64,000 bases of DNA. Origin: Chitinispirillum sp. (lineage in GTDB: Bacteria > Fibrobacterota > Chitinivibrionia > Chitinivibrionales > Chitinispirillaceae). Positions 50,594 through 59,726 of this stretch are shown piece by piece. Position 1 is the first letter of the stretch, and every line of letters begins with the position of its first letter. The DNA lies in the NCBI GenBank assembly GCA_007115975.1, contig SKJJ01000096.1:1-64000 (forward strand), given 5' to 3'. The position numbers and the translations under genes were made by a program. The notes below the pieces were generated by a model. That model did not search any database, was not told the DNA's origin, and worked only from the letters and a program-made list of their open reading frames with translations.

Positions 50594-50823
50594 CCGTTGT
50601 ACTTCTGATGCTGCATATTATTACTGCATTTCTTGCCCTTCAAACCCGCAATCTTGTAAGCATGGTGATTTTTATGGCGGTATTCAGTCTCCTGAGCTCA
50701 CTGCTCTTTTTTCATCTTCATGCACCCGATGTAGCTCTGACCGAAGCTGCAGTCGGGGCGGGTATTTCTACTTTTATCTACGTGTGGATAATCCTTAAGA
50801 CAGGCCGGAGAGATGAGACATGA
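50584..50823 (+). CDS. DUF4040 subunit (MrpA C-terminal/MbhD-like)
   Basis: 79 residues with three hydrophobic segments. The block FFHLHAPDVALTEAAVGAG is the DUF4040 signature, found in the C-terminal part of MrpA and in MbhD of membrane-bound hydrogenases, where it resembles NuoJ. Here it is a separate gene. It overlaps the next gene by four bases. Confidence 0.88.
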   Translation: MLMTVVLLMLHIITAFLALQTRNLVSMVIFMAVFSLLSSLLFFHLHAPDVALTEAAVGAGISTFIYVWIILKTGRRDET

Positions 50824-51086
50824 GGGTTTTGCAAATTAAACAGTTACTGTACTTGTTTATCATACTTGCTGCGGGTGTATTGCTGATCCAGGTTATCGAT
50901 GCACAACAGGCAGCTCAAACGCTTGCAAGAGAGTACTTGCTGATTTTCGGAACGAGCGAAACCGGAGCGATCAACCTTGTTTCTTCGATCTATCTTGGCT
51001 ACAGGACATTTGATACTCTTGGTGAGACGATAGTGCTATTTCTTGGAGTGTCCGGAACAATCCTTTATATGAGGACCAAAGATTGA
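50820..51086 (+). CDS. MbhE-like subunit (MrpA extreme C-terminal domain)
   Basis: 88 residues, two hydrophobic segments. The soluble middle contains ETGAINLVSSIYLGYRTFDTLGETIVLFLGV, written here as the consecutive motifs ETGAINLVSSIYLGYR and FDTLGETIVLF; this is the MbhE/MrpA-tail signature. Coupled by four-base overlaps to both neighbours. Confidence 0.85.
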   Translation: MRVLQIKQLLYLFIILAAGVLLIQVIDAQQAAQTLAREYLLIFGTSETGAINLVSSIYLGYRTFDTLGETIVLFLGVSGTILYMRTKD

Positions 51087-51499
51087 GGAAAACAGATATT
51101 CTTGAAGTAACCTCACGTAAACTTGCTCCTTTCATTTTGATGTTTGGTTTTTATGTGGTTTCATACGGACATCTCTCTCCCGGCGGTGGGTTTCAGGGTG
51201 GGGTTGTTCTGGCTTCGGCGATTGTTCTTCTTTTCCTGTGTCATGATACAGAATTGATAAAAAGATATATACCAGTAAGGATCTTTATCATAATCGAAGC
51301 GTCCGCATTCATGCTCTTTCTCATCATGGGGATGCTTGGTCTTTTTCTGGAGGGGCACTTCATGGCTATATTTTTACCGGTCGTTCGGGATGGGGAAATC
51401 CCTGCGGCCAGTTACATTTTAATTATGAATTTCATAATCGGCCTTAAGGTTGGAGCAGGGATCAGCCTTATTTGCTACTACTTGTTCAGGAAAGATTAA
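51083..51499 (+). CDS. mnhB: Na+/H+ antiporter subunit B (MrpB/MnhB; MbhF-like)
   Basis: 138 residues, four helices. The loop GHLSPGGGFQGGVVLASAIV is the MnhB hallmark. The start is TTG at 51083, inside the stop of the preceding gene (TTGA overlap). The stop abuts mnhC with no gap. Confidence 0.92.
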   Translation: MRKTDILEVTSRKLAPFILMFGFYVVSYGHLSPGGGFQGGVVLASAIVLLFLCHDTELIKRYIPVRIFIIIEASAFMLFLIMGMLGLFLEGHFMAIFLPVVRDGEIPAASYILIMNFIIGLKVGAGISLICYYLFRKD

Positions 51500-51844
51500 A
51501 TGACGATCACGGCATTGATTTTAACTCTTCTGCTGCTTGGTTTCTGGGGTATTCTCAGTAAAAGACACCTTGTAAAGAAAATAGTGGCGCTTAACATTAT
51601 AAACAGTGCAGTCATAATTCTTTTTATCAACATGGGATCCCGATCTGGTGAAACAGCTCCGATACTTGTCAAGGAGATGATGGATATTGTAGACCCTCTC
51701 CCTCAGGCACTTATGCTCACAGCAATAGTTATCGGGGTAAGTATTACCGCATTTGGGGTATGCCTCATATACCTTATTTTTCAGAAGTACGGCACTCTGG
51801 ACATAGACAAAATTGAACGGGAACATATTGGTGAACACGAATAA
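51500..51844 (+). CDS. mnhC: Na+/H+ antiporter subunit C (MrpC/MnhC, NuoK-like; MbhG-like)
   Basis: 114 residues, three helices. The segment DPLPQALMLTAIVIGVSITA is the NuoK/MnhC signature. It ends in a hydrophilic tail (IEREHIGEHE) whose coding sequence overlaps the start of mnhD. Confidence 0.92.
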   Translation: MTITALILTLLLLGFWGILSKRHLVKKIVALNIINSAVIILFINMGSRSGETAPILVKEMMDIVDPLPQALMLTAIVIGVSITAFGVCLIYLIFQKYGTLDIDKIEREHIGEHE

Positions 51845-53477
51845 TCTGATAATCCTTCTTGTGGTGATTCCACTTTTGGGGAGTGCAGTCTGTTCAGTGG
51901 GTAAGATTACCTCAAAACTTATCATATGCAAAATAAGCATTGCTGCGGCAATGCTTTGTAATCTATATGTTCTGATTTTAACCTATCCACTGATAAGCGG
52001 CGGCAATGAGCTAACGTTTATAATCGGTGGTTGGGAACCGGTGGCAGGAATTGCTTTTGGCTTTGATATGCTAGGCTGGATAGTGTCGCTTCTTATTCTT
52101 GTAATCACGTCTATGAGTATGTTGTTTGCCTTTTCAGAAGACCACTATTCACCGATGTTCTATTTTACCATTTTGGTTTTGCTTGCAGGAATGAAAGGCA
52201 TTCTTTTAACGCGGGATCTTTTTAATCTTTTTGTCTTTTTTGAAATACTTGCAATCACCTCTTACATACTTATAGCCTACCTTCAGAAGAGCCATTCTGT
52301 TCTGGCAAGCTTTAAATATCTTATCGTAGGTTCAGCGGCGATGCTTATTTATCTGCTTGGTGTCTTTATAATTTATCAATCTACAGGAAGCCTTTCGTTT
52401 TCAGCGATAGAACAGATGAGACTTAGTGGGGAGTACGTCAAGTTGCATTTTGCAATTGTGGCGATTTTTACCGGCATAGGAGTCCGCTGCGCATTTATCC
52501 CTTTCCATACATGGCTTCCGGAAGCACACGCCTATGCACCGCATCCTGTTTCGGCGATACTCAGTGGTGTTATGATCAAAGCAGCGTTTATTTCGCTGTG
52601 GAGAATACTCGCCACGGGAGGTTTGAGTGACCTCAATTCCATTTTTTTGATTATCGGTGTTGTGACAGCTTTTCTAGGAGCATTTTGGGCACTTTGCGAA
52701 AATGATGCAAAGAAAATACTGGCATTTTCATCGGTTTCACAGATAGGGTATATCGTTTCAGCATTCAGTATTGCAACAACCCTTTCACGAAGCGCTTCAC
52801 TGTATCATATCATCAGCCATGCCTTTTCAAAGAGTCTTCTTTTCCTATCGGTTGGCTGTGTGGTCTGGATGACCGGTGAACGAAACATCAGAAAACTTGG
52901 CGGTTTCTGGAAGAGTAACCCTTTTTTAACGATACTTTTTCTCACTGCAGCCCTATCCATTACAGGTGTTCCTCCCTTTGGGGGTTTTGTGAGCAAGAAA
53001 ATGATCCTTGAATCATCTCTTGACATACCCTTTGTTTATAGTCTTCTGTTTGCCACCAGCATTATCACTTTTGGGGCATACATAAAAATCTCATCAATAT
53101 TTTTCGGACCTTTTCGCAATAGAATAGAAGAGTGTTCAAAGGCCAGAAAGATTCCGGTTTCAGCGTATTTACCACTAATGCTTCTGAGTGCATTGTGTAT
53201 CGGCACCGGTTTGTTTCCCGATTTCTGGACAGGATTTTTTCACTCAGGTATCAATGCGGGACAACCGATGATAGCATCAGGAGTGTATAGTATCAAGGGG
53301 TTTTTAGAATTGGTACCGGTAATCATTGGTGGCATACTGCTCTATTCAGGCACCACTCAAAAAACCGGCATACTTATAGCAAAGACGGTCAGAGCGACCA
53401 ACGCCACTCTCAGTGATGCAGTATTTTTTGTTCTCACAGGATTTGTTGCCATACTTTTGATTTTATGGTACAATTAA
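51831..53477 (+). CDS. mnhD: Na+/H+ antiporter subunit D (MrpD/MnhD, NuoN/M-like; MbhH-like)
   Basis: About 548 residues with some 14 predicted helices; the proton- or sodium-translocating core. The conserved glutamate lies in FNLFVFFEILAITSYIL, and the HTWLPEAHAYAPHPVSAILS block followed by GVMIKAAF carries the helix-8 lysine. ENDAKKILAFSSVSQIGYI and GVPPFGGFVSKKMI are further signatures. I chose the GTG at 51831; a TTG at 51813 would add six residues within mnhC. It is the only NuoL/M/N-type subunit in the operon: no mrpA N-terminal part is present. Confidence 0.92.
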   Translation: MNTNNLIILLVVIPLLGSAVCSVGKITSKLIICKISIAAAMLCNLYVLILTYPLISGGNELTFIIGGWEPVAGIAFGFDMLGWIVSLLILVITSMSMLFAFSEDHYSPMFYFTILVLLAGMKGILLTRDLFNLFVFFEILAITSYILIAYLQKSHSVLASFKYLIVGSAAMLIYLLGVFIIYQSTGSLSFSAIEQMRLSGEYVKLHFAIVAIFTGIGVRCAFIPFHTWLPEAHAYAPHPVSAILSGVMIKAAFISLWRILATGGLSDLNSIFLIIGVVTAFLGAFWALCENDAKKILAFSSVSQIGYIVSAFSIATTLSRSASLYHIISHAFSKSLLFLSVGCVVWMTGERNIRKLGGFWKSNPFLTILFLTAALSITGVPPFGGFVSKKMILESSLDIPFVYSLLFATSIITFGAYIKISSIFFGPFRNRIEECSKARKIPVSAYLPLMLLSALCIGTGLFPDFWTGFFHSGINAGQPMIASGVYSIKGFLELVPVIIGGILLYSGTTQKTGILIAKTVRATNATLSDAVFFVLTGFVAILLILWYN

Positions 53478-53647
53478 GAAAAATCATTTTGAAAGTATTG
53501 TGAAAATTAGTTTCGGGGCACCCAACATAGCCTCTAACCAACTAAGAATTTTGTTTTTTTTGCTTGTTGTATCAATTTATTGTACATTAGTGTAGGTTGT
53601 CATACTTTATACGACCCTCTTTTTTTTAATCCTATACACGAGCTCTT

Positions 53648-54859
53648 ATGAACAAAAAAACTATAAGTCTGTACGATTTTTATGACATTATTCAAAGGAC
53701 CGTTTTACCACGGAAAAGGTTAACCAGAGACATTTTTAACGACGGCACCACCAACCGCCAGGAAGACATTTCTGTTCTCAGGGAAGCCTACGCTCAACTA
53801 GGTTGTATTCCTGAGCGGGGGGGGAAGAAACTTCTCTCAATCGGATCAAGGATCATTTCAACAGATTTAGGTTACGAGATCGAGGAGTTAAAGCGAGATG
53901 TCATGTATCTTGAGCAGGGTGAAGATGCACTTAACAAATACCTTAAAGAGTTCCACCCTGCTTTTGACATTGAGGTTGAAAAAGGAGTTGCATTTTTAGA
54001 CGATTTATCTATCCGGGTTTTTATATCCGACAGAGACGGCACCGTTAACAATTACTGCGGGCGATATCTTTCCTCACTACAATCAATCTACAACTCAGTT
54101 TTTCTCAGCAGGTTTTCAACCCGTGTAGAGGAGAGTGTACTATTGACAGCTGCCCCTCTTGATGATATTGGTATAGTTGATATCAGTATAAACCCTCCCG
54201 GGTTATTTACTTATGCCGGTTCAAAGGGACGTGAATATATCGACAAAAAGGGGGAAAAGTTTTCATTTCCGATATCTGCAGAAAAGCAGGACGCACTGGA
54301 CCGGTTGAACCAAGAGCTTTCAGCTCTTGTTAACAATAAAGAGTACGAGATATACACCTACATTGGTTCGGGCCTGCAGTTCAAATTCGGTCAGACCACA
54401 CTTGCCAGACAAGATATCTATTCATCCATACCTGCGGACAAGTCAGAGGCATTACTTGAAACCGTGCGGGATTTAATTGACAGAATTGATCCACAGGGAG
54501 CAACGTTCAAGATTGAGGATACCGGCAAAGACATAGAGATTATTTTGACCGTCGAAGGCGGTAGTGCAGATGCCAAGGATTATGACAAGGGTGATGGTGT
54601 CAGGTATCTTGACCAGCAAATCCCATTGCATTTGAAAAGAGGTACTCCTCTGATATGCGGGGACACCCAATCAGATCTTTCGATGGTGAAGGCCTCAATG
54701 GAACAGAATCCACAAACAAGAGTAATTTTTGTAACCCAAGATATACATCTCATCGACCAGCTTAAGGAAATCTGTTCAAGGAGTCTCACCGTCAGTTCAC
54801 CGGATGTACTTATTACCATTCTTGACAAATTCAGCAAAGGACGATGTAGTTATGTTTGA
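53648..54859 (+). CDS. HAD-superfamily phosphatase, trehalose-6-phosphate-phosphatase-like
   Basis: 403 residues. The first about 120 have no recognised domain. HAD motif I is ISDRDGTV (Asp128, Asp130), motif II Thr167 in LLTAAP, motif III Lys314 in YDKGDGVRYL (the spacing and sequence seen in trehalose-6-phosphate phosphatases), motif IV Asp339/Asp343 in CGDTQSD. All catalytic positions are kept. Its stop overlaps the start of the fused phosphoglucomutase/GH65 gene by eight bases, so both are probably made together. Substrate is inferred: trehalose 6-phosphate is likely but unproven. Confidence 0.78.
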   Translation: MNKKTISLYDFYDIIQRTVLPRKRLTRDIFNDGTTNRQEDISVLREAYAQLGCIPERGGKKLLSIGSRIISTDLGYEIEELKRDVMYLEQGEDALNKYLKEFHPAFDIEVEKGVAFLDDLSIRVFISDRDGTVNNYCGRYLSSLQSIYNSVFLSRFSTRVEESVLLTAAPLDDIGIVDISINPPGLFTYAGSKGREYIDKKGEKFSFPISAEKQDALDRLNQELSALVNNKEYEIYTYIGSGLQFKFGQTTLARQDIYSSIPADKSEALLETVRDLIDRIDPQGATFKIEDTGKDIEIILTVEGGSADAKDYDKGDGVRYLDQQIPLHLKRGTPLICGDTQSDLSMVKASMEQNPQTRVIFVTQDIHLIDQLKEICSRSLTVSSPDVLITILDKFSKGRCSYV

Positions 54860-57800
54860 ACTAAAGGGAGCAATATTTGACCTTGATGGAGTAGTCACGA
54901 AAACAGCCAGAGTTCATTCCGTTGCCTGGAAGAAGATTTTTGATGACCTTTTGAAAAAACGCTCAGAAGAGCACTGTACTGAATTTATTCCCTTTACTAG
55001 GGATGAAGATTACCTTGTCTATGTTGATGGCAAGCCCAGACTTCAGGGAATCTGTAGTTTTCTTGAATCCCGCGAGATTGAATTGCCCATGGGGTCACCC
55101 GACGACGGTCCAGAAATCCTAACCGCACACGGCCTGGCCAACAAAAAGAACTACATATTCCGTGAAATTATCGCACAGCACGGGGCAGATATATTTGAAA
55201 GTACGGTAAAGTTGGTCAAGCAGATGAGAGAAGAGGGTATAAGGACCGGAGTTGCTTCTTCAAGCAAAAATTGCAGGTATATTCTTGAGACGACCAAACT
55301 CATTGAGCTTTTTGAAACAGTGGTAGACGGCAATGAGTCAACAGAACTTGGGCTCAAGGGCAAACCGGAACCTGACATTTTTATCAAAGCCGCAGAAAAC
55401 ATGGGTTTGACACCCAAAGAGTGTGTAATGGTTGAGGATGCAATCTCAGGTGTACAGTCGGGGAAAAATGGCAATTTTGCACTTGTTCTTGGTGTCAGCA
55501 GAGCTGGCGATAAGGAGCACCTTCTTGCAAACGGAGCGGATATTTGTGTGGATGATCTCAGTGAGATCAGCCTTGAAGAGATAAAGGAGTGGTTTAAAAC
55601 GGGGATAGCTCAGGATAGCTGGAAAATTACCTACAAGGGGGCAGATCCGGAAAATGAGAATCTCAGGGAGACATTGACAACTACGGGGAACGGCTATTTT
55701 GGTACACGAGGCGCATTTGCAGGAACCAAAGCAGTCCGGGATACCCACTACCCCGGGACCTATATTGCAGGTGTGTACAATAATATTGCTACAGAAGTTC
55801 ACGGAAAGCCAATTTACAACAATGATTTCGTTAATTGCCCTAACTGGCTTCTTGTCGAATTAAAAATTGGTGACGGTGAATTCTTTAACCCCCTCACAAC
55901 TGACATCATCTCCTGCAGCCATGAACTTGACATGAAAAAAGCCGTTGTTGAGCGGTCGGTGACGTTTAAAGATTCAGAAGAAAGAGTAACAACAATAGAG
56001 ACTTGGAATTTTGCATCCATGGCTAATCCTCATATAGGTGCGCTCAGATACAGAATAACTCCTCAGAATTACAGTTGTTCAATAACCCTACGTTCCTCAA
56101 TAGATGGTTCTGTTATAAATGATGGAGTCCCGAGATACAGAAGCCTGGAGTCCAAACATCTTAAAACTGTCGTCAATGAAATCCAACAAAACACAGTCCT
56201 TCTGCACACAAAAACAACTGCATCGGATATAGATATTTACATAAGAGCGAAGCATGTCTTCACCGGTGAATGTGAGATGCAAAAGGGTATCGTGGAGGCA
56301 GATGAAATAATCGGTGAAGATTTGACTTTTATCGCCAGGGAGGGCAAAGAGTACACACTGGATAAGTTGGTAACCATCTATACCTCTTTGGATCAGGACA
56401 CAGAGTCCGCTGAAAAGGACTCTATTGAATTAATTAAGCAGATGAAAGATTTCGAACAGTTGAAGGCAGAACATCTCCAAAAATGGAGTAATTTATGGGA
56501 AAAGGGAGATGTCATTATTGAAGATGACCGACTCAGCCAAAAAACTCTTCGCCTCCATATCTATCACCTTTTTGTAACCGCCTCGGAGCACAACAAATTC
56601 ATAGATGCCGGAATGCCTGCACGGGGATTATCCGGAGAAGCCTACAGGGGACACGTTTTCTGGGATGAGCTCTATATTTTCCCGTTCTATAACCAGCACT
56701 CCCCGGAGATCACCAAGGCGCTTCTGATGTATCGATACAGGCGTCTTGACCAGGCGCGTGACAATGCTGTTGAATACGGTTTTAAAGGAGCGATGTATCC
56801 ATGGCAAACAGCAGATACCGGGCTTGAAGAGACTCAGATAGTCCACTATAATCCGGTTTCAGGAAACTGGGATCCGGATTTAAGTAGAAATCAACGGCAT
56901 GTATCCCTTGCTATTGCCTACAATATCTGGGAGTATTTTTATTGCACTTATGACATGGATTTTCTTCACAACTACGGTGCAGAGATGATGATTGAAATAA
57001 CCAGAATGTGGGCAAGCATGGCTAAGCTTGACAAAAAGACCGGTCGCTATTCTATAAGCGGAGTTATGGGTCCTGATGAATTTCATGAATGTTACCCCTG
57101 TACAGAAGAAGCCGGAGTAAAGGATAATGCATACACAAATATTATGGTAAGCTGGTTGATACACAAAACAATCGAGATGGCTGAACACTTACCGAAAAGC
57201 GCACTAGAAGATCTTGAAAAAAAGATCGGGTTTACAGTTTGCGAAACAAAGGAGTGGGATCACCTGATCCATAAACTCAATGTGAGCATCACCGAAGATG
57301 GAATTCTGGAACAATTTGAGGGATATATGGATCTCAGGGAGTTAGACTGGGATGCATACAGAGAGCAATACGGTGATATACACCGTATGGACAGACTTCT
57401 GAAATCGGAAAATGACTCTCCTGACAATTACAAGTTAGCTAAACAAGCCGACGTTCTGATGCTTTTCTATCTCCTTTCACCCGGGCAGGTTTGCAAAATC
57501 CTTTCACTTATGGGGTACACCATCCCTGATGAGCTTTCGTTTATGGAGAAGAACTATGAGTACTATGTAAAGAGAACGAGTCATGGTTCAACATTAAGCC
57601 ATGTGGTGCATTCTGCAGTTCTTAAATATCTCGATACTCACCAAGAAGATAAGTGGAGCTGGTTTTATTCTGCTTTAAAGAGTGATATAGGTGATACTCA
57701 GGGAGGAACAACCAGAGAAGGTATACACACCGGAGTGATGGGTGGCACAGTAGATATGGTGATCAAAAGTTTTTCAGGAATAAGCAGATACAAAGATCAC

Positions 57801-58055
57801 CTAGAGGTCTCTCCTCAACTACCTGAGCAGTGGAACCGAATAGCATTCAAAATTCTTCACAAGGGCTACTGGTTACATTTCTCAATCAGTAAAACTACTA
57901 TCATTGTAACTCAACTTGCCGGTGATTCTGAACCTTTCGGGATTGTTGTTGAGGGAGAATATTATACTCTTAAAGATAGTGAGTCACTGGAAATCACCTA
58001 CTTTACCAGCGATATCACTGAGAGAGCAGACACCAGCACGGTGTCTCAGAGCTGA
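54852..58055 (+). CDS. Fusion of beta-phosphoglucomutase (HAD) and GH65 disaccharide phosphorylase
   Basis: 1067 residues from the ATG at 54852, which follows AAAGGA and gives MFELKGAIFDLDGVV. Residues 1-250 are a beta-phosphoglucomutase-type HAD domain: Asp10 and Asp12 (FDLDG), Lys171 (GKPEPD), Glu195-Asp196 (VEDAISG). From about 260 the protein is a GH65 inverting phosphorylase: TTTGNGYFGTRGAF, GHVFWDELY, and the general-acid Glu743 in GVMGPDEFHE, then VKDNAYTN. GH65 enzymes split trehalose, maltose or kojibiose with phosphate into glucose and beta-glucose 1-phosphate, which the mutase half turns into glucose 6-phosphate, so one chain can channel both steps. The exact disaccharide cannot be read from sequence; the neighbour suggests trehalose. 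Confidence 0.92.
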   Translation: MFELKGAIFDLDGVVTKTARVHSVAWKKIFDDLLKKRSEEHCTEFIPFTRDEDYLVYVDGKPRLQGICSFLESREIELPMGSPDDGPEILTAHGLANKKNYIFREIIAQHGADIFESTVKLVKQMREEGIRTGVASSSKNCRYILETTKLIELFETVVDGNESTELGLKGKPEPDIFIKAAENMGLTPKECVMVEDAISGVQSGKNGNFALVLGVSRAGDKEHLLANGADICVDDLSEISLEEIKEWFKTGIAQDSWKITYKGADPENENLRETLTTTGNGYFGTRGAFAGTKAVRDTHYPGTYIAGVYNNIATEVHGKPIYNNDFVNCPNWLLVELKIGDGEFFNPLTTDIISCSHELDMKKAVVERSVTFKDSEERVTTIETWNFASMANPHIGALRYRITPQNYSCSITLRSSIDGSVINDGVPRYRSLESKHLKTVVNEIQQNTVLLHTKTTASDIDIYIRAKHVFTGECEMQKGIVEADEIIGEDLTFIAREGKEYTLDKLVTIYTSLDQDTESAEKDSIELIKQMKDFEQLKAEHLQKWSNLWEKGDVIIEDDRLSQKTLRLHIYHLFVTASEHNKFIDAGMPARGLSGEAYRGHVFWDELYIFPFYNQHSPEITKALLMYRYRRLDQARDNAVEYGFKGAMYPWQTADTGLEETQIVHYNPVSGNWDPDLSRNQRHVSLAIAYNIWEYFYCTYDMDFLHNYGAEMMIEITRMWASMAKLDKKTGRYSISGVMGPDEFHECYPCTEEAGVKDNAYTNIMVSWLIHKTIEMAEHLPKSALEDLEKKIGFTVCETKEWDHLIHKLNVSITEDGILEQFEGYMDLRELDWDAYREQYGDIHRMDRLLKSENDSPDNYKLAKQADVLMLFYLLSPGQVCKILSLMGYTIPDELSFMEKNYEYYVKRTSHGSTLSHVVHSAVLKYLDTHQEDKWSWFYSALKSDIGDTQGGTTREGIHTGVMGGTVDMVIKSFSGISRYKDHLEVSPQLPEQWNRIAFKILHKGYWLHFSISKTTIIVTQLAGDSEPFGIVVEGEYYTLKDSESLEITYFTSDITERADTSTVSQS

Positions 58056-58120
58056 TTTGAAAGAGAACGTTTCAACTATGAGTGGTTGAGCTATTTTTTG
58101 CAGGTAAAAGTGGCGTGTAT

Positions 58121-58157
58121 AGTTGGAAAGCAATGGTTTTGCTTTCCAACTATTTTT
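58121..58157 (+). terminator. Rho-independent terminator after the GH65 fusion gene
   Basis: A 13-base perfect stem AGTTGGAAAGCAA/TTGCTTTCCAACT with a 5-base loop is followed by ATTTTTA on the plus strand, 65 bases past the stop codon. The convergent barrel gene ends 18 bases further on. Confidence 0.85.
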
Positions 58158-58174
58158 ACTTATAAGAAGATCGT

Positions 58175-59326
58175 TTACATCAGCAGTGATGAGAATCTTA
58201 AACCAAGCCCAAGGTCTTTAAGAGTATTGGATTCTGGATTTGAGAAGACACTGATACTGAACAGGGTTCTTTCTCCAATGCTTTTTGTAGCGAACAATGC
58301 AGCGTCTAACTTTTTACCATCTGATGCTTCTCTAATATTTCTAAACTGCACTTCCAAAGCAAGTAAATCAAGATATCCACCCGTGGGGATTTTCATTCCA
58401 AGCAAGAGAGGAGCGGTTCTCTCATATGTTCTTGGAAAAGATGTTTTGTACCATTCAGCGGTCCAATCTTCAAACGTGACCCAATTTTCCTGAACAAGAG
58501 TATCGGCCATATAAAGATCCCAAAGTTTGTCAAAAGGAAACTTTGGGATTTTAACTTTTGAATCGATTATGCCAAGATCCAAATAAGATACCAGACCTTT
58601 AACTATTTCAAACGAGAGTTTTGCATTCATCCGGTGAGAGAGTTCCTGGTCCTTGAAATGCACTCTGTCAAATATATTTGAGCGATACCCCAGAGCGATT
58701 GTGAGATTTTCAGTAGGCTTGATCTCTTCATGTATACGCAGGTAGCCGCGATTGAGTTTTTCATCCCCTACGCCCAGCATGATACTTGATGTAACCGGTC
58801 CGGTTGTATTTGTAAGCATCAATGCATTATGGCTGTGGTAGTGCGATAGAAATTTGGGATCGGGGTCAAGATCTAAGTAGTTACCAAAATAGGAAAAAAC
58901 CGAGTTGTCGGTGTTGAAACGGCCGATCTTTACAGATAGATTCGGGAAGACATATTGCGCCCATGCTTCCAAAACCTGGATTTTAGAAACCTGTTCTCTC
59001 TCTTCTTTGAGTACCCAGTCCCAGTCATCAAATTCTACATGTATCAAGGGAGAATAACCAAAACCAGCAGGATATGAACGGAGAATAAGACCGGCATTGA
59101 AAGACTCTGAATTGTAGCGCATTCCAAAATTCGCTCTTCCAAAGAGTTGATCAAGGTTGTCAGAATCCTCGATTTCACCAAGAAACAGTTTTTGTGCCTG
59201 AATATCCATGCTGACGTGTGGGTTAAAGTTACTCTCTGCGGTTTTATCTTTTATGAGATCAACATTTTGAGCAAAAGATGCTGAAACCAATAACGAAACG
59301 ATACACAATACCATAAAAATCTTCAT
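58175..59326 (-). CDS. Predicted outer-membrane beta-barrel protein of unknown function
   Basis: 383 residues from the ATG at 59326, behind GGAG at six bases. A clear signal peptide MKIFMVLCIVSLLVSASFAQ is present. The rest has alternating aromatic/polar strands typical of barrels (ANFGMRYNSESFNAGLILRS, LTIALGYRSN, LSVKIGRF), ending LGLGLRFSSLLM. The IGRFN-type segment recalls porin-like proteins. I do not recognise the family; the substrate is unknown. It is convergent with the disaccharide phosphorylase operon, which may be coincidence. Confidence 0.7.
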   Translation of the reverse strand: MKIFMVLCIVSLLVSASFAQNVDLIKDKTAESNFNPHVSMDIQAQKLFLGEIEDSDNLDQLFGRANFGMRYNSESFNAGLILRSYPAGFGYSPLIHVEFDDWDWVLKEEREQVSKIQVLEAWAQYVFPNLSVKIGRFNTDNSVFSYFGNYLDLDPDPKFLSHYHSHNALMLTNTTGPVTSSIMLGVGDEKLNRGYLRIHEEIKPTENLTIALGYRSNIFDRVHFKDQELSHRMNAKLSFEIVKGLVSYLDLGIIDSKVKIPKFPFDKLWDLYMADTLVQENWVTFEDWTAEWYKTSFPRTYERTAPLLLGMKIPTGGYLDLLALEVQFRNIREASDGKKLDAALFATKSIGERTLFSISVFSNPESNTLKDLGLGLRFSSLLM

Positions 59327-59726
59327 TTGTAGCTCCAACTAATAGGTGAATGTAATTTTTACTGCCCAAAAAGCTTGTTTTTGAAATTACAATTGACTTT
59401 TTGGATAATACGATGTGGTCTCACAGGCTTTTTTACCCCTGGTACCCCTCCTTTGTCAACTATTGAAAGTTTTTTTTTATTAAGCTAGGCACATCATAAT
59501 TATACGCAAACCATCTACATCGAACTGCATTATGCAGTTTATATTACTGCAAAATAAAGGTCAATCTAATTTTGTTTATTTTAAAGCCAAGATGTTGCGT
59601 GCAGGATTAATCGAAATTTTCCTTCCGGGCCGTGGTTGCTTTGACTGGACCCATCGCGGTCAAAAGGGGCAGTGAAGTCAAAGGAAAAAAACAACCGGGC
59701 AGAGAAACGTAGTTTTCGTGACCTGA
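59327..59726. other. 400-base intergenic stretch upstream of the barrel gene
   Basis: No supported gene. The first half is AT-rich with a TTTTTTTTT run near 59470 and probably contains the barrel-gene promoter. The second half (59610-59700) is GC-richer with TTGACT/AGTCAA segments that do not form a convincing hairpin. Confidence 0.5.

Noticed and set aside
59600-59726. Terminator after the isoaspartate methyltransferase gene
   Set aside because: Complementary pieces exist but no continuous stem followed by a T-run was found.
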